Of a DNA stretch of 64,000 bases, positions 1 through 8,861 are shown piece by piece. Every line of letters starts with the position of its first letter. The stretch's first letter is position 1. The position numbers and the translations under genes were made by a program. The notes beneath the pieces are model-generated. The model searched no databases, had not been told where the DNA came from, and saw only the letters and a list, made by a program, of their open reading frames with translations. The stretch is from an uncultured Clostridia bacterium (GTDB lineage Bacteria > Bacillota > Clostridia > Oscillospirales > Ruminococcaceae), in the NCBI GenBank assembly GCA_947383835.1, contig CANDEV010000004.1:124001-188000 (forward strand). The letters are read 5' to 3'.

Positions 1-1
1 G

Positions 2-400
2 CACTATCTTTTAAAGCCTGTAGAGACGGACAAGCTTTTTGCAGTTCTTGACAGATATGCGGCGCGGCATGAAAGTTCCGAAGAAATTGTTCTTTCCACT
101 GCGGACGGGGTTTGCCGAATTGCCGCGGACAGCATTGCCTATATCGAAGCGTTCGGAAGAAAAACCGCCGTACATCTGCGTGACAAGGCTACGCTTGAAT
201 GTAATATGAGCATAAGCGAATTTGCAAATTTTGAGGGATTTATCCATTGTCACCGCTCTTACATCGTTAATCTGGAGCAGGTCAGGGCGATAACAAAAAA
301 TGCCGTGATTATTGAGACGGGGGAGGAAGTCCCCCTGTCGAGACGGCTTTATAATGACGTGAATAAAAGCTTTATCGAATTTTATACGAAGCGGGAGTAA
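2..400 (+). CDS. LytTR-family response regulator, 3' part (AgrA-like)
   Basis: Reading frame 2 is open from the window edge to a TAA at 400, so the gene is cut by the window and its start is not visible. The first residues, HYLLKPV, are the end of a response-regulator receiver domain (the conserved K-P near beta5). A LytTR DNA-binding domain follows: the stretch around FIHCHRSYIVNL and VPLSRRLYNDV is the family hallmark. It would be phosphorylated by the sensor kinase encoded 4 bases downstream and activate transcription at LytTR sites; a candidate site lies before the ABC exporter. Family assignment is firm; the signal sensed is unknown. Confidence 0.9.
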   Translation, partial: HYLLKPVETDKLFAVLDRYAARHESSEEIVLSTADGVCRIAADSIAYIEAFGRKTAVHLRDKATLECNMSISEFANFEGFIHCHRSYIVNLEQVRAITKNAVIIETGEEVPLSRRLYNDVNKSFIEFYTKRE

Positions 401-404
401 TTAT

Positions 405-1148
405 ATGAAATACGTTTTAATTGCAGCGGGTATAATAGTTGTATTAATAATTTTTGCGGTATTTTTTTTATTTTTCCGCAGGCTTTTTTTCAACACTATC
501 GACAAACGTATCGAACGTTTTCAAAGCGAGCTTATTGAAAATCAAATACGCGAGATAAGGAATATGTACAATCAGGTCCGCGGCTGGAGGCACGATTACC
601 GCAACCATATCCAGAACATGAAAATTTTGCTTTCAGAGGGAAATTACGCCAAGCTTGACAGCTATCTCAATGAGCTTGCGGAAGACCTGAATACTGTGGA
701 CACGGTGATAAAAACGGGGAACGTTATGGCGGACTCGGTGCTCAATTCAAAGCTTACCACGGCGCAGAGGTCGAACATAAAGGTCAGCGTAAAAGCCGGA
801 GTTCCAAACGGTATCGTTATGTCCGACGTGGAGCTTTGCGCGGTTATGGGAAACCTTTTGGACAACGCTCTGGAGGCTTGCATGAAGCTCCCCGAGGAGG
901 AAAGATTTATGCGTATTTATATCGGGCGGATAAAAAACCAGTTTTATATTTCGGTGCAGAACTCGGCGGGAAATGTAAAAAAGGTTGATGGGAAATATGT
1001 CACCACAAAGGGCGGAGATTTGCACGGATACGGTATTTTCCGAATTGACCGTCTGGCGGAAAAATACGGCGGATATGTAAATCGTCAGAACGAGGAGGGG
1101 ATCTTTGCCACGGAGATAATGCTGCCGCTTAAGACAGTTGAAAGCTGA
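405..1148 (+). CDS. GHKL-domain sensor histidine kinase (AgrC-like, single TM)
   Basis: 247 residues. One hydrophobic segment at about residues 3-25 anchors it in the membrane, then a dimerisation helix carries the phospho-acceptor motif WRHDYRNHIQ (His63). The GHKL ATPase domain shows the N box MGNLLDNALEAC (about 148-159) and the glycine motif GYGIFRID (about 208-215). Compared with classical AgrC, which has about six N-terminal membrane segments, this is a minimal version with almost no extracellular part, so it may sense a membrane signal or a partner protein. It starts 4 bases after the regulator stop with RBS GGGAG, so the two form an operon. A hairpin follows at once. Confidence 0.9.
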   Translation: MKYVLIAAGIIVVLIIFAVFFLFFRRLFFNTIDKRIERFQSELIENQIREIRNMYNQVRGWRHDYRNHIQNMKILLSEGNYAKLDSYLNELAEDLNTVDTVIKTGNVMADSVLNSKLTTAQRSNIKVSVKAGVPNGIVMSDVELCAVMGNLLDNALEACMKLPEEERFMRIYIGRIKNQFYISVQNSAGNVKKVDGKYVTTKGGDLHGYGIFRIDRLAEKYGGYVNRQNEEGIFATEIMLPLKTVES

Positions 1149-1149
1149 T

Positions 1150-1189
1150 AATTTGTAGTGTACAATTAACTGTACACTACAAATTTTTA
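1150..1189 (+). terminator. AT-rich intrinsic terminator after the two-component genes
   Basis: Arms AATTTGTAGTGTACA (1150-1164) and TGTACACTACAAATT (1171-1185) are perfectly complementary across the loop ATTAAC and run into a T tract. The stem is low in GC, so the perfect 15-bp palindrome could alternatively be a protein-binding site. Confidence 0.6.
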
Positions 1190-1198
1190 ATTGGAATT

Positions 1199-1265
1199 TA
1201 CCTTTCGTGCAAAATATTGACCGTTCGTTACAAAATCCGCACAAAAGAAATTTTTTGAGTATAAT
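1199..1265 (+). promoter_or_regulatory. Candidate LytTR activator sites and promoter of the ABC exporter
   Basis: ACCGTTCGT at 1220-1228 fits the published LytTR half-site pattern [TA][AC][CA]GTTN[AG][TG]. A weaker match, TACCTTTCG (1199-1207), lies 12 bases upstream, the usual spacing of the direct repeats. A good -10 TATAAT is at 1260-1265 with no recognisable -35 hexamer 17 bases before it, as expected of an activator-dependent promoter. With a LytTR regulator just upstream, direct activation of the exporter is the natural inference. Confidence 0.4.
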
Positions 1266-1287
1266 AAGAGGTAAAGGAAGTGATCTT

Positions 1288-3153
1288 ATGGTTAAAGTCG
1301 AAAAATGGAAAGGCGAAAAGAAAAAGCGCGATTTAGAAAAAGCCGATGCCGAAATAAAAAAACAAAAATACGGCTTGGGGGAAAATCTCGCTTTTGCCAT
1401 GCGGGAAATATGGCGCGCCGACAAGCTGGTGGTGATATCCTGCTTTGGCTTTGCGGCGGCTATGTTTGTGCAAAGGCTGTGTATGGTCTATATCGACAAA
1501 TACGTGGTGGAGCTTGCTGTGACGGGTTTTGAGATCGGCTTGTTACTGACCTGCGCGGGATTGTTCCTGCTTAAGGAGCTGTGCGACTACCTCAGCCTTT
1601 TGGCGGAAAGATACCGCGGATATGTGGGTACAAGCAACGCACACAACCATTTCTCAAAATTAATAATGAAAAAATGTGTTACCACCGACTATGAAAACAA
1701 GGAACGCTGCGAAAATAATAACAGTCTCAATCAGGCCTTGGGGGGCTGTCGGGTGGCGGCTTATAATACTCCCGTGAATTTAAGGGGAAGTATCCGCCAT
1801 ATTCTTGAATTTTTCACATATTCAGCAATTCTTTCAATGCTAAGCTTTTGGCTTGTGCCTATCGTTGCTGTACCTGCGGCTTTAAGCTATGCGATAGAAA
1901 GGCACAGAATGATGTGGATATGGAATATGTCCGACCGTTGGCAGGTCTATGAGCGGCAGCTAAGCTATATCAAGAACACGGGCGGCGACCTGTCGAGAGC
2001 AAAGGACGTGCGGCTTTTTAATTTCTCCGCGTTGTTTGAGCAAGCCTTTTCCCGCTCGTTCAAAAAGCGTTTTGACTGGTACCGTCAGCAGGATGCATGG
2101 GAATTCCGCCATTTTATTCTTGAAACGGTAGTTTTGGCTGCGGGAAAATTTGCGGCATACGCTTATGTTATCTACCTTGTTGTTTCGGGCAATATAGGCG
2201 CGGGGGATTTCGTGCTGTACTTCAATTCAATAATGAAATTAAGCGAGGCGACCCGTGACTGGTGCAATAACTTTTCGGGGTATCAGTGGATACGCAATAA
2301 TATAAGCTACGTCAGGGAATATCTCGAAATGCCCGAAAATACCAACCGCGGCGAGGGCAGACCTCTTCCGAAGGGCAGCTTTGAGGTGGAGTTCAGAAAC
2401 GTCTCCTATACTTATTTCGGAGCGGAAGAACCGACGATAAAAAATCTTTCCTTTAAGATAAAAAAGGGGGAAAAGCTTGCTCTTGTGGGACTTAACGGCG
2501 CGGGCAAAACCACGGTCGTCAAGCTTCTTTGCGGGCTTTACGACCCTACCGAGGGAGAAATTTTAGTGGACGGTATCCCAGTGAACGAATACAACCGCGA
2601 GGAATATTTTACCCTTTTCTCGGCTGTATTTCAGGACATTTCCGTATTTTCCGCAACTATCGGCGAGAACATCACAGGCAGCGAAAATTACGACAACGAA
2701 AGGCTTGTGCAGTGCCTGAAAAATGCGGGAGTTTACGAAAAGACGGAAAGCCTGCCGAACAAGGAAAACACTCATCTTATAAGGGGCACTTATAAGGACT
2801 CCATAGATCTTTCGGGCGGTGAGACCCAAAAGATCGCCCTTGCAAAGGCGCTGTACAAAAACGCTCCCATGCTTATTCTGGACGAACCTACCGCCGCACT
2901 CGATCCTATCGCGGAGCAGGAAATGTATCTTAATTACACCAAATTTTCCGAGGGGAAATCCAGTCTCTTTATTTCCCACAGGCTTGCTTCGACGCGGTTC
3001 TGCGACAGGATAATCCTGCTTGCGGACGGTGATATTGCCGAGTGCGGAACGCATTCGGAGCTTATGGCGAAAAACGGAAAATACGCAGAGCTTTTCGAGC
3101 TTCAGAGCAGCTACTACAATGACGAAAAGGTGCAGAGGGAGGAAGATTTATGA
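1288..3153 (+). CDS. ABC exporter half-transporter, subunit 1
   Basis: 621 residues from the ATG at 1288, which has GTAAAGGAAG upstream; an in-frame GTG at 1207 lacks an RBS. The N-terminal half carries about six membrane segments of the type-I ABC exporter fold. The C-terminal ATPase has Walker A GLNGAGKTT (about 401-409), signature LSGGETQK (about 508), Walker B LILDEPTAALD and switch His in SHRLAS. The next gene encodes a second, different half-transporter overlapping by 4 bases, so the pair should form a heterodimer exporting a peptide, lipid or drug. No C39 peptidase domain and no precursor-peptide gene is visible, so the substrate is unknown. Confidence 0.88.
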   Translation: MVKVEKWKGEKKKRDLEKADAEIKKQKYGLGENLAFAMREIWRADKLVVISCFGFAAAMFVQRLCMVYIDKYVVELAVTGFEIGLLLTCAGLFLLKELCDYLSLLAERYRGYVGTSNAHNHFSKLIMKKCVTTDYENKERCENNNSLNQALGGCRVAAYNTPVNLRGSIRHILEFFTYSAILSMLSFWLVPIVAVPAALSYAIERHRMMWIWNMSDRWQVYERQLSYIKNTGGDLSRAKDVRLFNFSALFEQAFSRSFKKRFDWYRQQDAWEFRHFILETVVLAAGKFAAYAYVIYLVVSGNIGAGDFVLYFNSIMKLSEATRDWCNNFSGYQWIRNNISYVREYLEMPENTNRGEGRPLPKGSFEVEFRNVSYTYFGAEEPTIKNLSFKIKKGEKLALVGLNGAGKTTVVKLLCGLYDPTEGEILVDGIPVNEYNREEYFTLFSAVFQDISVFSATIGENITGSENYDNERLVQCLKNAGVYEKTESLPNKENTHLIRGTYKDSIDLSGGETQKIALAKALYKNAPMLILDEPTAALDPIAEQEMYLNYTKFSEGKSSLFISHRLASTRFCDRIILLADGDIAECGTHSELMAKNGKYAELFELQSSYYNDEKVQREEDL

Positions 3154-5036
3154 GCGAGGAAAAAAAGCTTACCTTTAAGGAAAAAATCGCCAACATAAAA
3201 CGCACGGTGAATATGGTAAATACCGCAGATCCGGGAAGCTTGACCCGCGCGCTGGCAAAGAATATACCACAGATCATAAACTTTTATGCCGGAGTTTATC
3301 TTGCAAGCCTTGTAATAGACGGCGTTACTGCCGCAAAGCCTGTGTCTTGGCTGCTTATGGCGGCACTGATAGTTTGCGTGGTGGAGCTTGTTTCATTTTT
3401 GATAAGCAGGGTAATCTGCGTAAAGCAAAACTGCCATGAATTTACTTTAAAGGAAAATCTTAACAAGCTTTTGTGGAAGAAAACCCTTACTCTCGATTAC
3501 TCCAAGGCTGAAAGTATAGATACCAGAAATAAATATCAAACTGCCCATAACTATATTGACGAGCAAGGCATTACGTACCAGATAGAGCTTATTTCACGGA
3601 CAATAAGCGCGCTTTTCAACCTTATTGTGGGAATTGTGATGATCGCTCCTATCGCATTTTCAAAGCCTGTGTCGGCAGTTGGCTTTATCGGATTTATTCA
3701 GTCGGGGTGGGGCTTTGCGGCGGTCATTGCAATTGCCGCGCTGATAATTTCCGTCAACTCCTTTGTGATAATTCCCGCTTCGCTGAAGGACTTCCACAAA
3801 TTCAACACCGATGAAAGACTGCACGAGCTTAACAGAGTGGGGCAGAACGTTTTCTCACGCTGCGTTTACAACTACCGAACGGGAAAAGAGATACGGATTT
3901 ACAAAGAGCAGGAGCTTATGCTCAGCAAGTACGACTACGTCCAAAAGGAATTTGTCAAGGGCTGGGGAATAACCTTGAAAAAGGGAAACAGATACATCTT
4001 AATAATAAACTGCCTTAACGCTCTGCTGACATTTTTAATTTACGGCTTTGCGATAGTCAGAGCGGCAAGCGGCATGATAAGTCCCGGCGAGGTTATCGCG
4101 TTCGCAATGTATTTCGGCAGCATAAGAGGCGGACTTGACAACATTTCCAACGATCTTTCCAACCTGTTTGAAAGGACGGAGTACTGCCGCTCGGTGTTTG
4201 ATTTCCTTGATATTCCCGACGAAAAATACAAAGGGTCTATACCAACCGAAAAGCGTGACGACAACGAGTACGAATTTGAATTTAAGCACGTTTATTTTAA
4301 GTACCCCGACACCGAGGAGTACGTCTTGAAGGACATAAATTTAAAATGGCGCATAGGTGAAAAAATGGCTCTTGTGGGACGGAACGGTTCGGGAAAATCC
4401 ACGCTGGTAAAGCTTCTTTGCAGGCTCTACGACCCTACCGAGGGTGAAATTTTGCTGAACGGCATTGACATTCGCAAGTACAGTACAAAGGATTATACCG
4501 ACCTGTTTTCCGTGGTATTTCAGGACTCGGCGCTGTTCGCCTTTTCAATCGGCGAGAACGTTGCGGTGGATACAGAATACGACAGAGAGCTTGCGGAGGA
4601 ATGCGTCCGCAAGGCGGGATTTTCCGAGCGCTTCGATGACTGTCCCGACGGTCTGGATACCTGTCTGTACAAGGATTTTGACAGCAGAGGCGTGGAAATA
4701 TCCGGCGGCGAGGCGCAGAAGCTTTGCCTTGCCCGCGCCGTATACAAGGGTGCGCCCTTTATCGTTCTTGATGAGCCTACGGCGGCTCTCGACCCTATTT
4801 CGGAGTACGATATTTACACTAAATTCAACTCAATTGTAGGTACGAGGACGGCTGTGTATATATCCCACAGGCTTTCCTCCTGCCGCTTCTGCGACGATAT
4901 AACAGTACTGGACAAAGGAGAGATCGCCCAGCGCGGCAGCCATGACAAGCTTGTTTCAAGCGAAGGCGTTTATGCCGATATGTGGCGCGCACAAGCCGAA
5001 TACTACAAGGATACGGCGAAAGAATTGTTTCTATAA
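3150..5036 (+). CDS. ABC exporter half-transporter, subunit 2
   Basis: 628 residues, starting in an ATGA overlap with subunit 1 and preceded by GGAGGAAG inside that gene, so translation is probably coupled. It has an N-terminal membrane domain of about six segments and a C-terminal ATPase: Walker A GRNGSGKST (about 410-418), signature ISGGEAQK (about 517), Walker B FIVLDEPTAALD, SHRLSS switch. Both subunits keep complete catalytic motifs, unlike some heterodimeric exporters in which one ATPase site is degenerate. Last gene of this unit; a strong terminator follows. Confidence 0.88.
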   Translation: MSEEKKLTFKEKIANIKRTVNMVNTADPGSLTRALAKNIPQIINFYAGVYLASLVIDGVTAAKPVSWLLMAALIVCVVELVSFLISRVICVKQNCHEFTLKENLNKLLWKKTLTLDYSKAESIDTRNKYQTAHNYIDEQGITYQIELISRTISALFNLIVGIVMIAPIAFSKPVSAVGFIGFIQSGWGFAAVIAIAALIISVNSFVIIPASLKDFHKFNTDERLHELNRVGQNVFSRCVYNYRTGKEIRIYKEQELMLSKYDYVQKEFVKGWGITLKKGNRYILIINCLNALLTFLIYGFAIVRAASGMISPGEVIAFAMYFGSIRGGLDNISNDLSNLFERTEYCRSVFDFLDIPDEKYKGSIPTEKRDDNEYEFEFKHVYFKYPDTEEYVLKDINLKWRIGEKMALVGRNGSGKSTLVKLLCRLYDPTEGEILLNGIDIRKYSTKDYTDLFSVVFQDSALFAFSIGENVAVDTEYDRELAEECVRKAGFSERFDDCPDGLDTCLYKDFDSRGVEISGGEAQKLCLARAVYKGAPFIVLDEPTAALDPISEYDIYTKFNSIVGTRTAVYISHRLSSCRFCDDITVLDKGEIAQRGSHDKLVSSEGVYADMWRAQAEYYKDTAKELFL

Positions 5037-5043
5037 AAAGTTT

Positions 5044-5073
5044 GCGGACGCTGCTTAAAACAGCGTCCGCTTT
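5044..5073 (+). terminator. Intrinsic terminator of the ABC exporter operon
   Basis: Stem GCGGACGCTG (5044-5053) pairs with CAGCGTCCGC (5061-5070) across a 7-base loop, followed by TTT. Confidence 0.8.
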
Positions 5074-5120
5074 GCAATGTTATCTTGCTTATAGCTATGA
5101 AGAATTTTAAGAGGATTTTT

Positions 5121-6071
5121 TTAAAGATATTTTACAAGCTCGTCTATAACCGGACTTATCCATTCGTCAGAAAGTCCGAAATCCTTTTGCTTGTAATTCC
5201 ACGCGCAGCGGGAGATACCGAACCGTTCAAACGCGCTGTTTATGACCTTGTACCATTTCAGAACGTCCTGCGGTTTTGCCTTGTCGATAACGCCGTATTC
5301 TCCGCAGTAAAGAGCGGCATTGTATTTTTCGGCGGTTTTTAATGCTGCCGAAAATCTTCCCGCAAAATATTCGGCGGAGACTTCATTTTCGTCAAAGCTT
5401 TTTCTGAATGAGGGATCCATTGCGTCTACCCACTCAGCGCCCTGATGTGTGAAATCAAACGGGTCGTAGCAGTGGAATGACAGAACTACCTTGTCATCGT
5501 AAGGCTTTACAATGTCAGGCAGCGCGTCCGGACTGTTCTGCCAGTATCCGCCTACAACAATGATCGTGTCGGGAGCGTGCTTCCTTATCTTTTCAATGCA
5601 TTTGTAAATAATGCCGTTCCAAACGTCGCTGTAGCCTTGATCGGTGACCTCGTTCAAAAGCTCGAAAGCGACCCTTTCGCTGTATTTTCCGTAACGCTCC
5701 GCAAGCCTTTCCCACAGCTTGTAAAAGCGTTCCTGCAAAGCCTCGCTTTCAAAAAAGCCGCTTTCCCGCTCCCCCTTGTCAAAGGAGAAGCCTGCCGTTT
5801 TATGCAGATCGAGAACAAGATCAAGTCCGAACTCGCCGCACCAGTTTATCGCGTTGTCGATGTACTTATATCCGCTCTCAATGATATTACCGTCTCTGTC
5901 CTCAATAAGGTTGTAGTCAATGGGGAGGCGTACATGATCAAGTCCCCAGCCGGCGATTTTTTCAATATCCGCCTTGCCGATAAAGCTGTCGTAATGAGCT
6001 GTCTCATGGCTGCACTGTGAAAGCCAGCCGCCGAGATCGACTCCTTTTTTATAGCCGTCAAATGTTTTCAT
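5121..6071 (-). CDS. GH5 endoglucanase-type glycoside hydrolase without signal peptide
   Basis: 316 residues from the ATG at 6071, placed by GAAAGGAAA 7 bases upstream. The family 5 (beta/alpha)8 barrel shows the acid/base Glu141 in FELLNEV, the nucleophile Glu258 in YCGEYGV, and conserved RLP (about 48-50), DLH (88-90) and SFHCYDP motifs. There is no signal peptide, lipobox or carbohydrate-binding module, so it probably acts inside the cell on imported beta-glucan oligosaccharides. It lies downstream of a sugar-binding lipoprotein on the same strand, with a hairpin between them. Substrate (cellodextrin, glucan or mannan) cannot be settled from sequence. Confidence 0.85.
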   Translation of the reverse strand: MKTFDGYKKGVDLGGWLSQCSHETAHYDSFIGKADIEKIAGWGLDHVRLPIDYNLIEDRDGNIIESGYKYIDNAINWCGEFGLDLVLDLHKTAGFSFDKGERESGFFESEALQERFYKLWERLAERYGKYSERVAFELLNEVTDQGYSDVWNGIIYKCIEKIRKHAPDTIIVVGGYWQNSPDALPDIVKPYDDKVVLSFHCYDPFDFTHQGAEWVDAMDPSFRKSFDENEVSAEYFAGRFSAALKTAEKYNAALYCGEYGVIDKAKPQDVLKWYKVINSAFERFGISRCAWNYKQKDFGLSDEWISPVIDELVKYL

Positions 6072-6168
6072 ATTGCATTTTCCTTTCGCAGATTTTTTAT
6101 GCAATTATTATAGATTTTTTTTGAGGCAAAATATATAAAATTTGTTTGCTGATTATAATATTTGTTAA

Positions 6169-6198
6169 GGAACTGCCTGCGAAGGTGCAGACAGTTCC
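6169..6198 (-). terminator. Hairpin between sugar-binding lipoprotein and GH5 gene
   Basis: Arms GGAACTGCCTGC (6169-6180) and GCAGACAGTTCC (6187-6198) form a stem of about 12 bp with one mismatch just after the lipoprotein gene. On the minus strand only a poor T tract follows, so it may be a weak terminator or a processing/stabilising hairpin that lets some transcripts continue into GH5. Confidence 0.5.
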
Positions 6199-6216
6199 CA
6201 CGAAAGAAAATTACTG

Positions 6217-7632
6217 TTAATTAGAAAATTCTTCCTGAATTTTAGTGTTGGTCTCATCAACGGATATCTGTGCGAGACCGCTTATTGACTCTCTTGTAAC
6301 AGCCCAGTCAGTACCGTTGAAGGAAGCCTGCTTTAAGCCGTCGTCAACAGCGTTTGCAACGTCGCTTGTAAGTCCCATATGGATATTTATAACAGGGTTC
6401 TCGTCTGTAAGCTCACGAACCTTGTACCACATCTCGACCATTTCATCAGTCCAGCCGTAGTCTGTGCGGTACTGCTTTTCCTCAATTGCGAGAGCGTTCT
6501 CGTCCTTTGCGGAAATAAGCTTGCACTTCATGAATGCGGCAGCTCCCTCGGGGTTAGGCGCACCCTTGCAGAGTACGTATGCGTCCATGCTTGCGGGGAG
6601 GTAGTACTTGTCAGCTTCGGGATCCTTAGGCATCGGCACGAACATTATCTCGTCAAGAGCGCCGTATGCTGAAAGGTCTGCTTCCCATAATGCCCATGTG
6701 CCGATAGGGTAGAACAGGGTCTTGCCTTCGCTCATTCTCTGGGGCTGCTCCGTCCAGTTATATTCAGCCTTGGGCAGAGGCAGATCATTCTTTTTCAGAT
6801 CGTACATAAAGTTTTCGGCACGTTCGATCTCAGCGGTCGTAAGGTTGCTCTTCAGCAATCCGTTTTCCGTGCTTATAGGCGCAACGCCTGTTGTCAGCAG
6901 AAGATTTAACTCAAAGTACCAGCTGTCGTATGCGAATTTATCCTGTTCGCGGTCGCAGTATTCAACGCACATTTTTCTGAACGCGTTCCAGTCCCACGCA
7001 TTGTTTGCAAGCAGCTCGGCAGGGTCGTCAAGAGCGTTTTCTTCAATGGTTTTCTTGTTGTATATCATTATGCACTTTGAGTCGGTGGTTGTTGCTACAA
7101 GGTAATGCTTTCCGCCCATAGTGTGAACGTCGGAAAGTTTTTTCGCGCCCTCTGTCCAAAGATCGGCGTCGTTGAAATCAAGGTAATCGTCCCAAGCTTC
7201 AAACATACCGTTAAGAACGCGCTCGGGGAATGTGTCGCCCTCCTGACCGGGGAAGATGTCGGGAGAAGTACCGCCGAGAACCAGCGTGGAGAGGTCGTTG
7301 AAGCGGTTTTCGTAAACAGTGGGGATAAATTCGATCTTTCCGCCGTAGTTGTTTTCAAAAAGCTCCAGAGCGGCAAGCTTCGGCTTGTTGTCCTCGGGAT
7401 TGATGTCGTACCACGAAAGCCATTTTACAGTGCCGTTTTCAAGCTTTTCCGCATCACTCATGTCGATCTGTTCAACGGCAGCCTTGTCAGCCTCGTCAAG
7501 CTCCTTGGGAGCGGTGGATACTGTGGTAGATTCGCTTACGCCCGCGCTTCCGCCGTCGTCCGAGCAGGCAGCCATTGTTCCCATAAGGGTAAGAGCCGAT
7601 ACAAATGCGATTGTTCTCTTTAAATTTTTCAT
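6217..7632 (-). CDS. Extracellular sugar-binding lipoprotein (ABC family 1)
   Basis: 471 residues with RBS TAGGAGG before ATG 7632. It has a lipoprotein signal (lipid Cys23 in TMAACS), an acidic Ser/Thr-rich linker, then a family-1 solute-binding fold (segments such as TSPDIFPGQEGDTFPERVLNG and FYPIGTWALW are typical). It would present oligosaccharides to an ABC importer, but no permease genes lie beside it, so the transporter must be encoded elsewhere. The divergent AraC-type gene is the likely regulator, and the cytoplasmic GH5 downstream could process what is imported. Confidence 0.85.
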   Translation of the reverse strand: MKNLKRTIAFVSALTLMGTMAACSDDGGSAGVSESTTVSTAPKELDEADKAAVEQIDMSDAEKLENGTVKWLSWYDINPEDNKPKLAALELFENNYGGKIEFIPTVYENRFNDLSTLVLGGTSPDIFPGQEGDTFPERVLNGMFEAWDDYLDFNDADLWTEGAKKLSDVHTMGGKHYLVATTTDSKCIMIYNKKTIEENALDDPAELLANNAWDWNAFRKMCVEYCDREQDKFAYDSWYFELNLLLTTGVAPISTENGLLKSNLTTAEIERAENFMYDLKKNDLPLPKAEYNWTEQPQRMSEGKTLFYPIGTWALWEADLSAYGALDEIMFVPMPKDPEADKYYLPASMDAYVLCKGAPNPEGAAAFMKCKLISAKDENALAIEEKQYRTDYGWTDEMVEMWYKVRELTDENPVINIHMGLTSDVANAVDDGLKQASFNGTDWAVTRESISGLAQISVDETNTKIQEEFSN

Positions 7633-7757
7633 ATGAATATCCTCCTAACAAATTTTTTATATAATATTTCGATTATTGGGTTTGTTCCTGTGCTTATAAT
7701 ATACCATAGCTGCGGTGAGAAAAATACTATTTTTTTGTTTTTTATATCAAAATTTTG

Positions 7758-7786
7758 TTGCAATTTTCTTTTGTATGCTGTATAAT
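7758..7786 (+). promoter_or_regulatory. Promoter of the AraC-type regulator
   Basis: TTGCAA (7758-7763), 17-bp spacer, TATAAT (7781-7786), about 40 bases before the start codon. Confidence 0.7.
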
Positions 7787-7828
7787 AATATTGCGGATCG
7801 ATACCATAAAGAAAGGAGCAGTAATGCT

Positions 7829-8593
7829 ATGCCCCAGTCCGAAAAGGAGCTTACATACAGAGCCTTTATGAACAGGGAGTACGAATTTAAGCACTCTCCC
7901 TTTGAAAAGGAATTTGAATTTTATGACTGCGTTAAAAGCGGTGATACAGAGCGTGTTAAAAAGCTTATGACACCTCTCGGTTCCGGCGGTGCGGGAAAGC
8001 TTTCAGACGATTCGCTGCGAAATCTCAAATACCACTTTACCGTCACTATCGCACTCATAACCCGCTTTTGCGTTGAGGGCGGTCTGGAAATGGAAACAGC
8101 TTACACCCTAAGCGACCTCTATATATTAAAAATGGACAAATGCCAAAGCGAGGTGGACGTACATAAGCTGCACAGCGAAGCGGTGCTGGATTTTACCGAG
8201 CAGATGAAATTTGTCTCCCGCGGTACAGTCTACTCAAAGCCTGTTATACTTACTATGGACTATATCTATGACAATCTTCATTCTAAAATTTCCGTATATG
8301 ATATTGCTGAACAGGTGTCTTTGAGCGAGTCATATCTGTCAAGACTTTTTCACAGCGAGGTCGGCGTTACCATAAGCACCTACATTGCGGTAAAAAGGGT
8401 GGAAACGGCGCAGAATATGCTGAAATATTCCGATTATTCCCCCGTTGACATCGGAAACTATCTTGCGTTTAACTCCCACAGCCATTTTATCAGCACCTTT
8501 AAAAAGTATACGGGCATGACGCCAAATGAATTCCGAAAAAAATATTATCGTTCAAACTGGAGCACGGACAGAAAAAATAGGTCAAAAAACTGA
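7829..8593 (+). CDS. AraC-family transcriptional regulator
   Basis: 254 residues from ATG 7829, set by GAAAGGAG 10 bases upstream; earlier in-frame starts lie inside the promoter. The C-terminal 100 residues form the double helix-turn-helix of AraC proteins: YDIAEQVSLSESYLSRLFH for the first, and the end motif GMTPNEFRKKY for the second. The N-terminal 150 residues lack a cupin signature and look like the helical N-domain common in Firmicute AraC regulators of sugar uptake. Divergent from the sugar-binding lipoprotein and upstream of the GH16 lichenase, so control of beta-glucan use is a reasonable inference. Confidence 0.88.
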   Translation: MPQSEKELTYRAFMNREYEFKHSPFEKEFEFYDCVKSGDTERVKKLMTPLGSGGAGKLSDDSLRNLKYHFTVTIALITRFCVEGGLEMETAYTLSDLYILKMDKCQSEVDVHKLHSEAVLDFTEQMKFVSRGTVYSKPVILTMDYIYDNLHSKISVYDIAEQVSLSESYLSRLFHSEVGVTISTYIAVKRVETAQNMLKYSDYSPVDIGNYLAFNSHSHFISTFKKYTGMTPNEFRKKYYRSNWSTDRKNRSKN

Positions 8594-8662
8594 TATTTGC
8601 AGCAAAATAATGATATACACCGCAGAAGTAAAGCCGTATAATAAGTGCATAAATGAAAACTA

Positions 8663-8840
8663 AGAACCTGTCTTCACAAGATGTGTGTGCGGATTTTTGG
8701 CAAGATTTTGCTGAAATCAAGGCAAAAATCCGCAAAAGCTTTGGCTTTTTGCATACATCGCGTATGGCAAGGATTTTTAACGCGGAGTTCGGCAAAAGAT
8801 TGTCGAAAAGACGTGCATACAGCTTGTGAAGACAGGTTCT
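8663..8840. mobile_element. Element L copy 1 (178 bp, perfect 18-bp terminal inverted repeats)
   Basis: Ends are AGAACCTGTCTTCACAAG (8663-8680) and its exact reverse complement (8823-8840). No coding capacity. Two relatives occur at 44233-44421 (opposite orientation) and 59591-59753. Shared inner blocks include a GGATTTTTGGYARGATTTTG-like stretch and AAGRATTTTTAACGC. It fills the gap between the AraC gene and the GH16 gene and ends 21 bases before the GH16 start; a -10-like TATAAT at 8637-8642 lies before it, so it is probably transcribed in the GH16 leader. Confidence 0.7.
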
Positions 8841-8861
8841 GATTTTACGGAGGTAATTTTT

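Noticed and set aside
747..1424. 225-codon minus-strand frame across the kinase-exporter gap
   Set aside because: Crosses the palindromic terminator and the ends of two real genes; no RBS.
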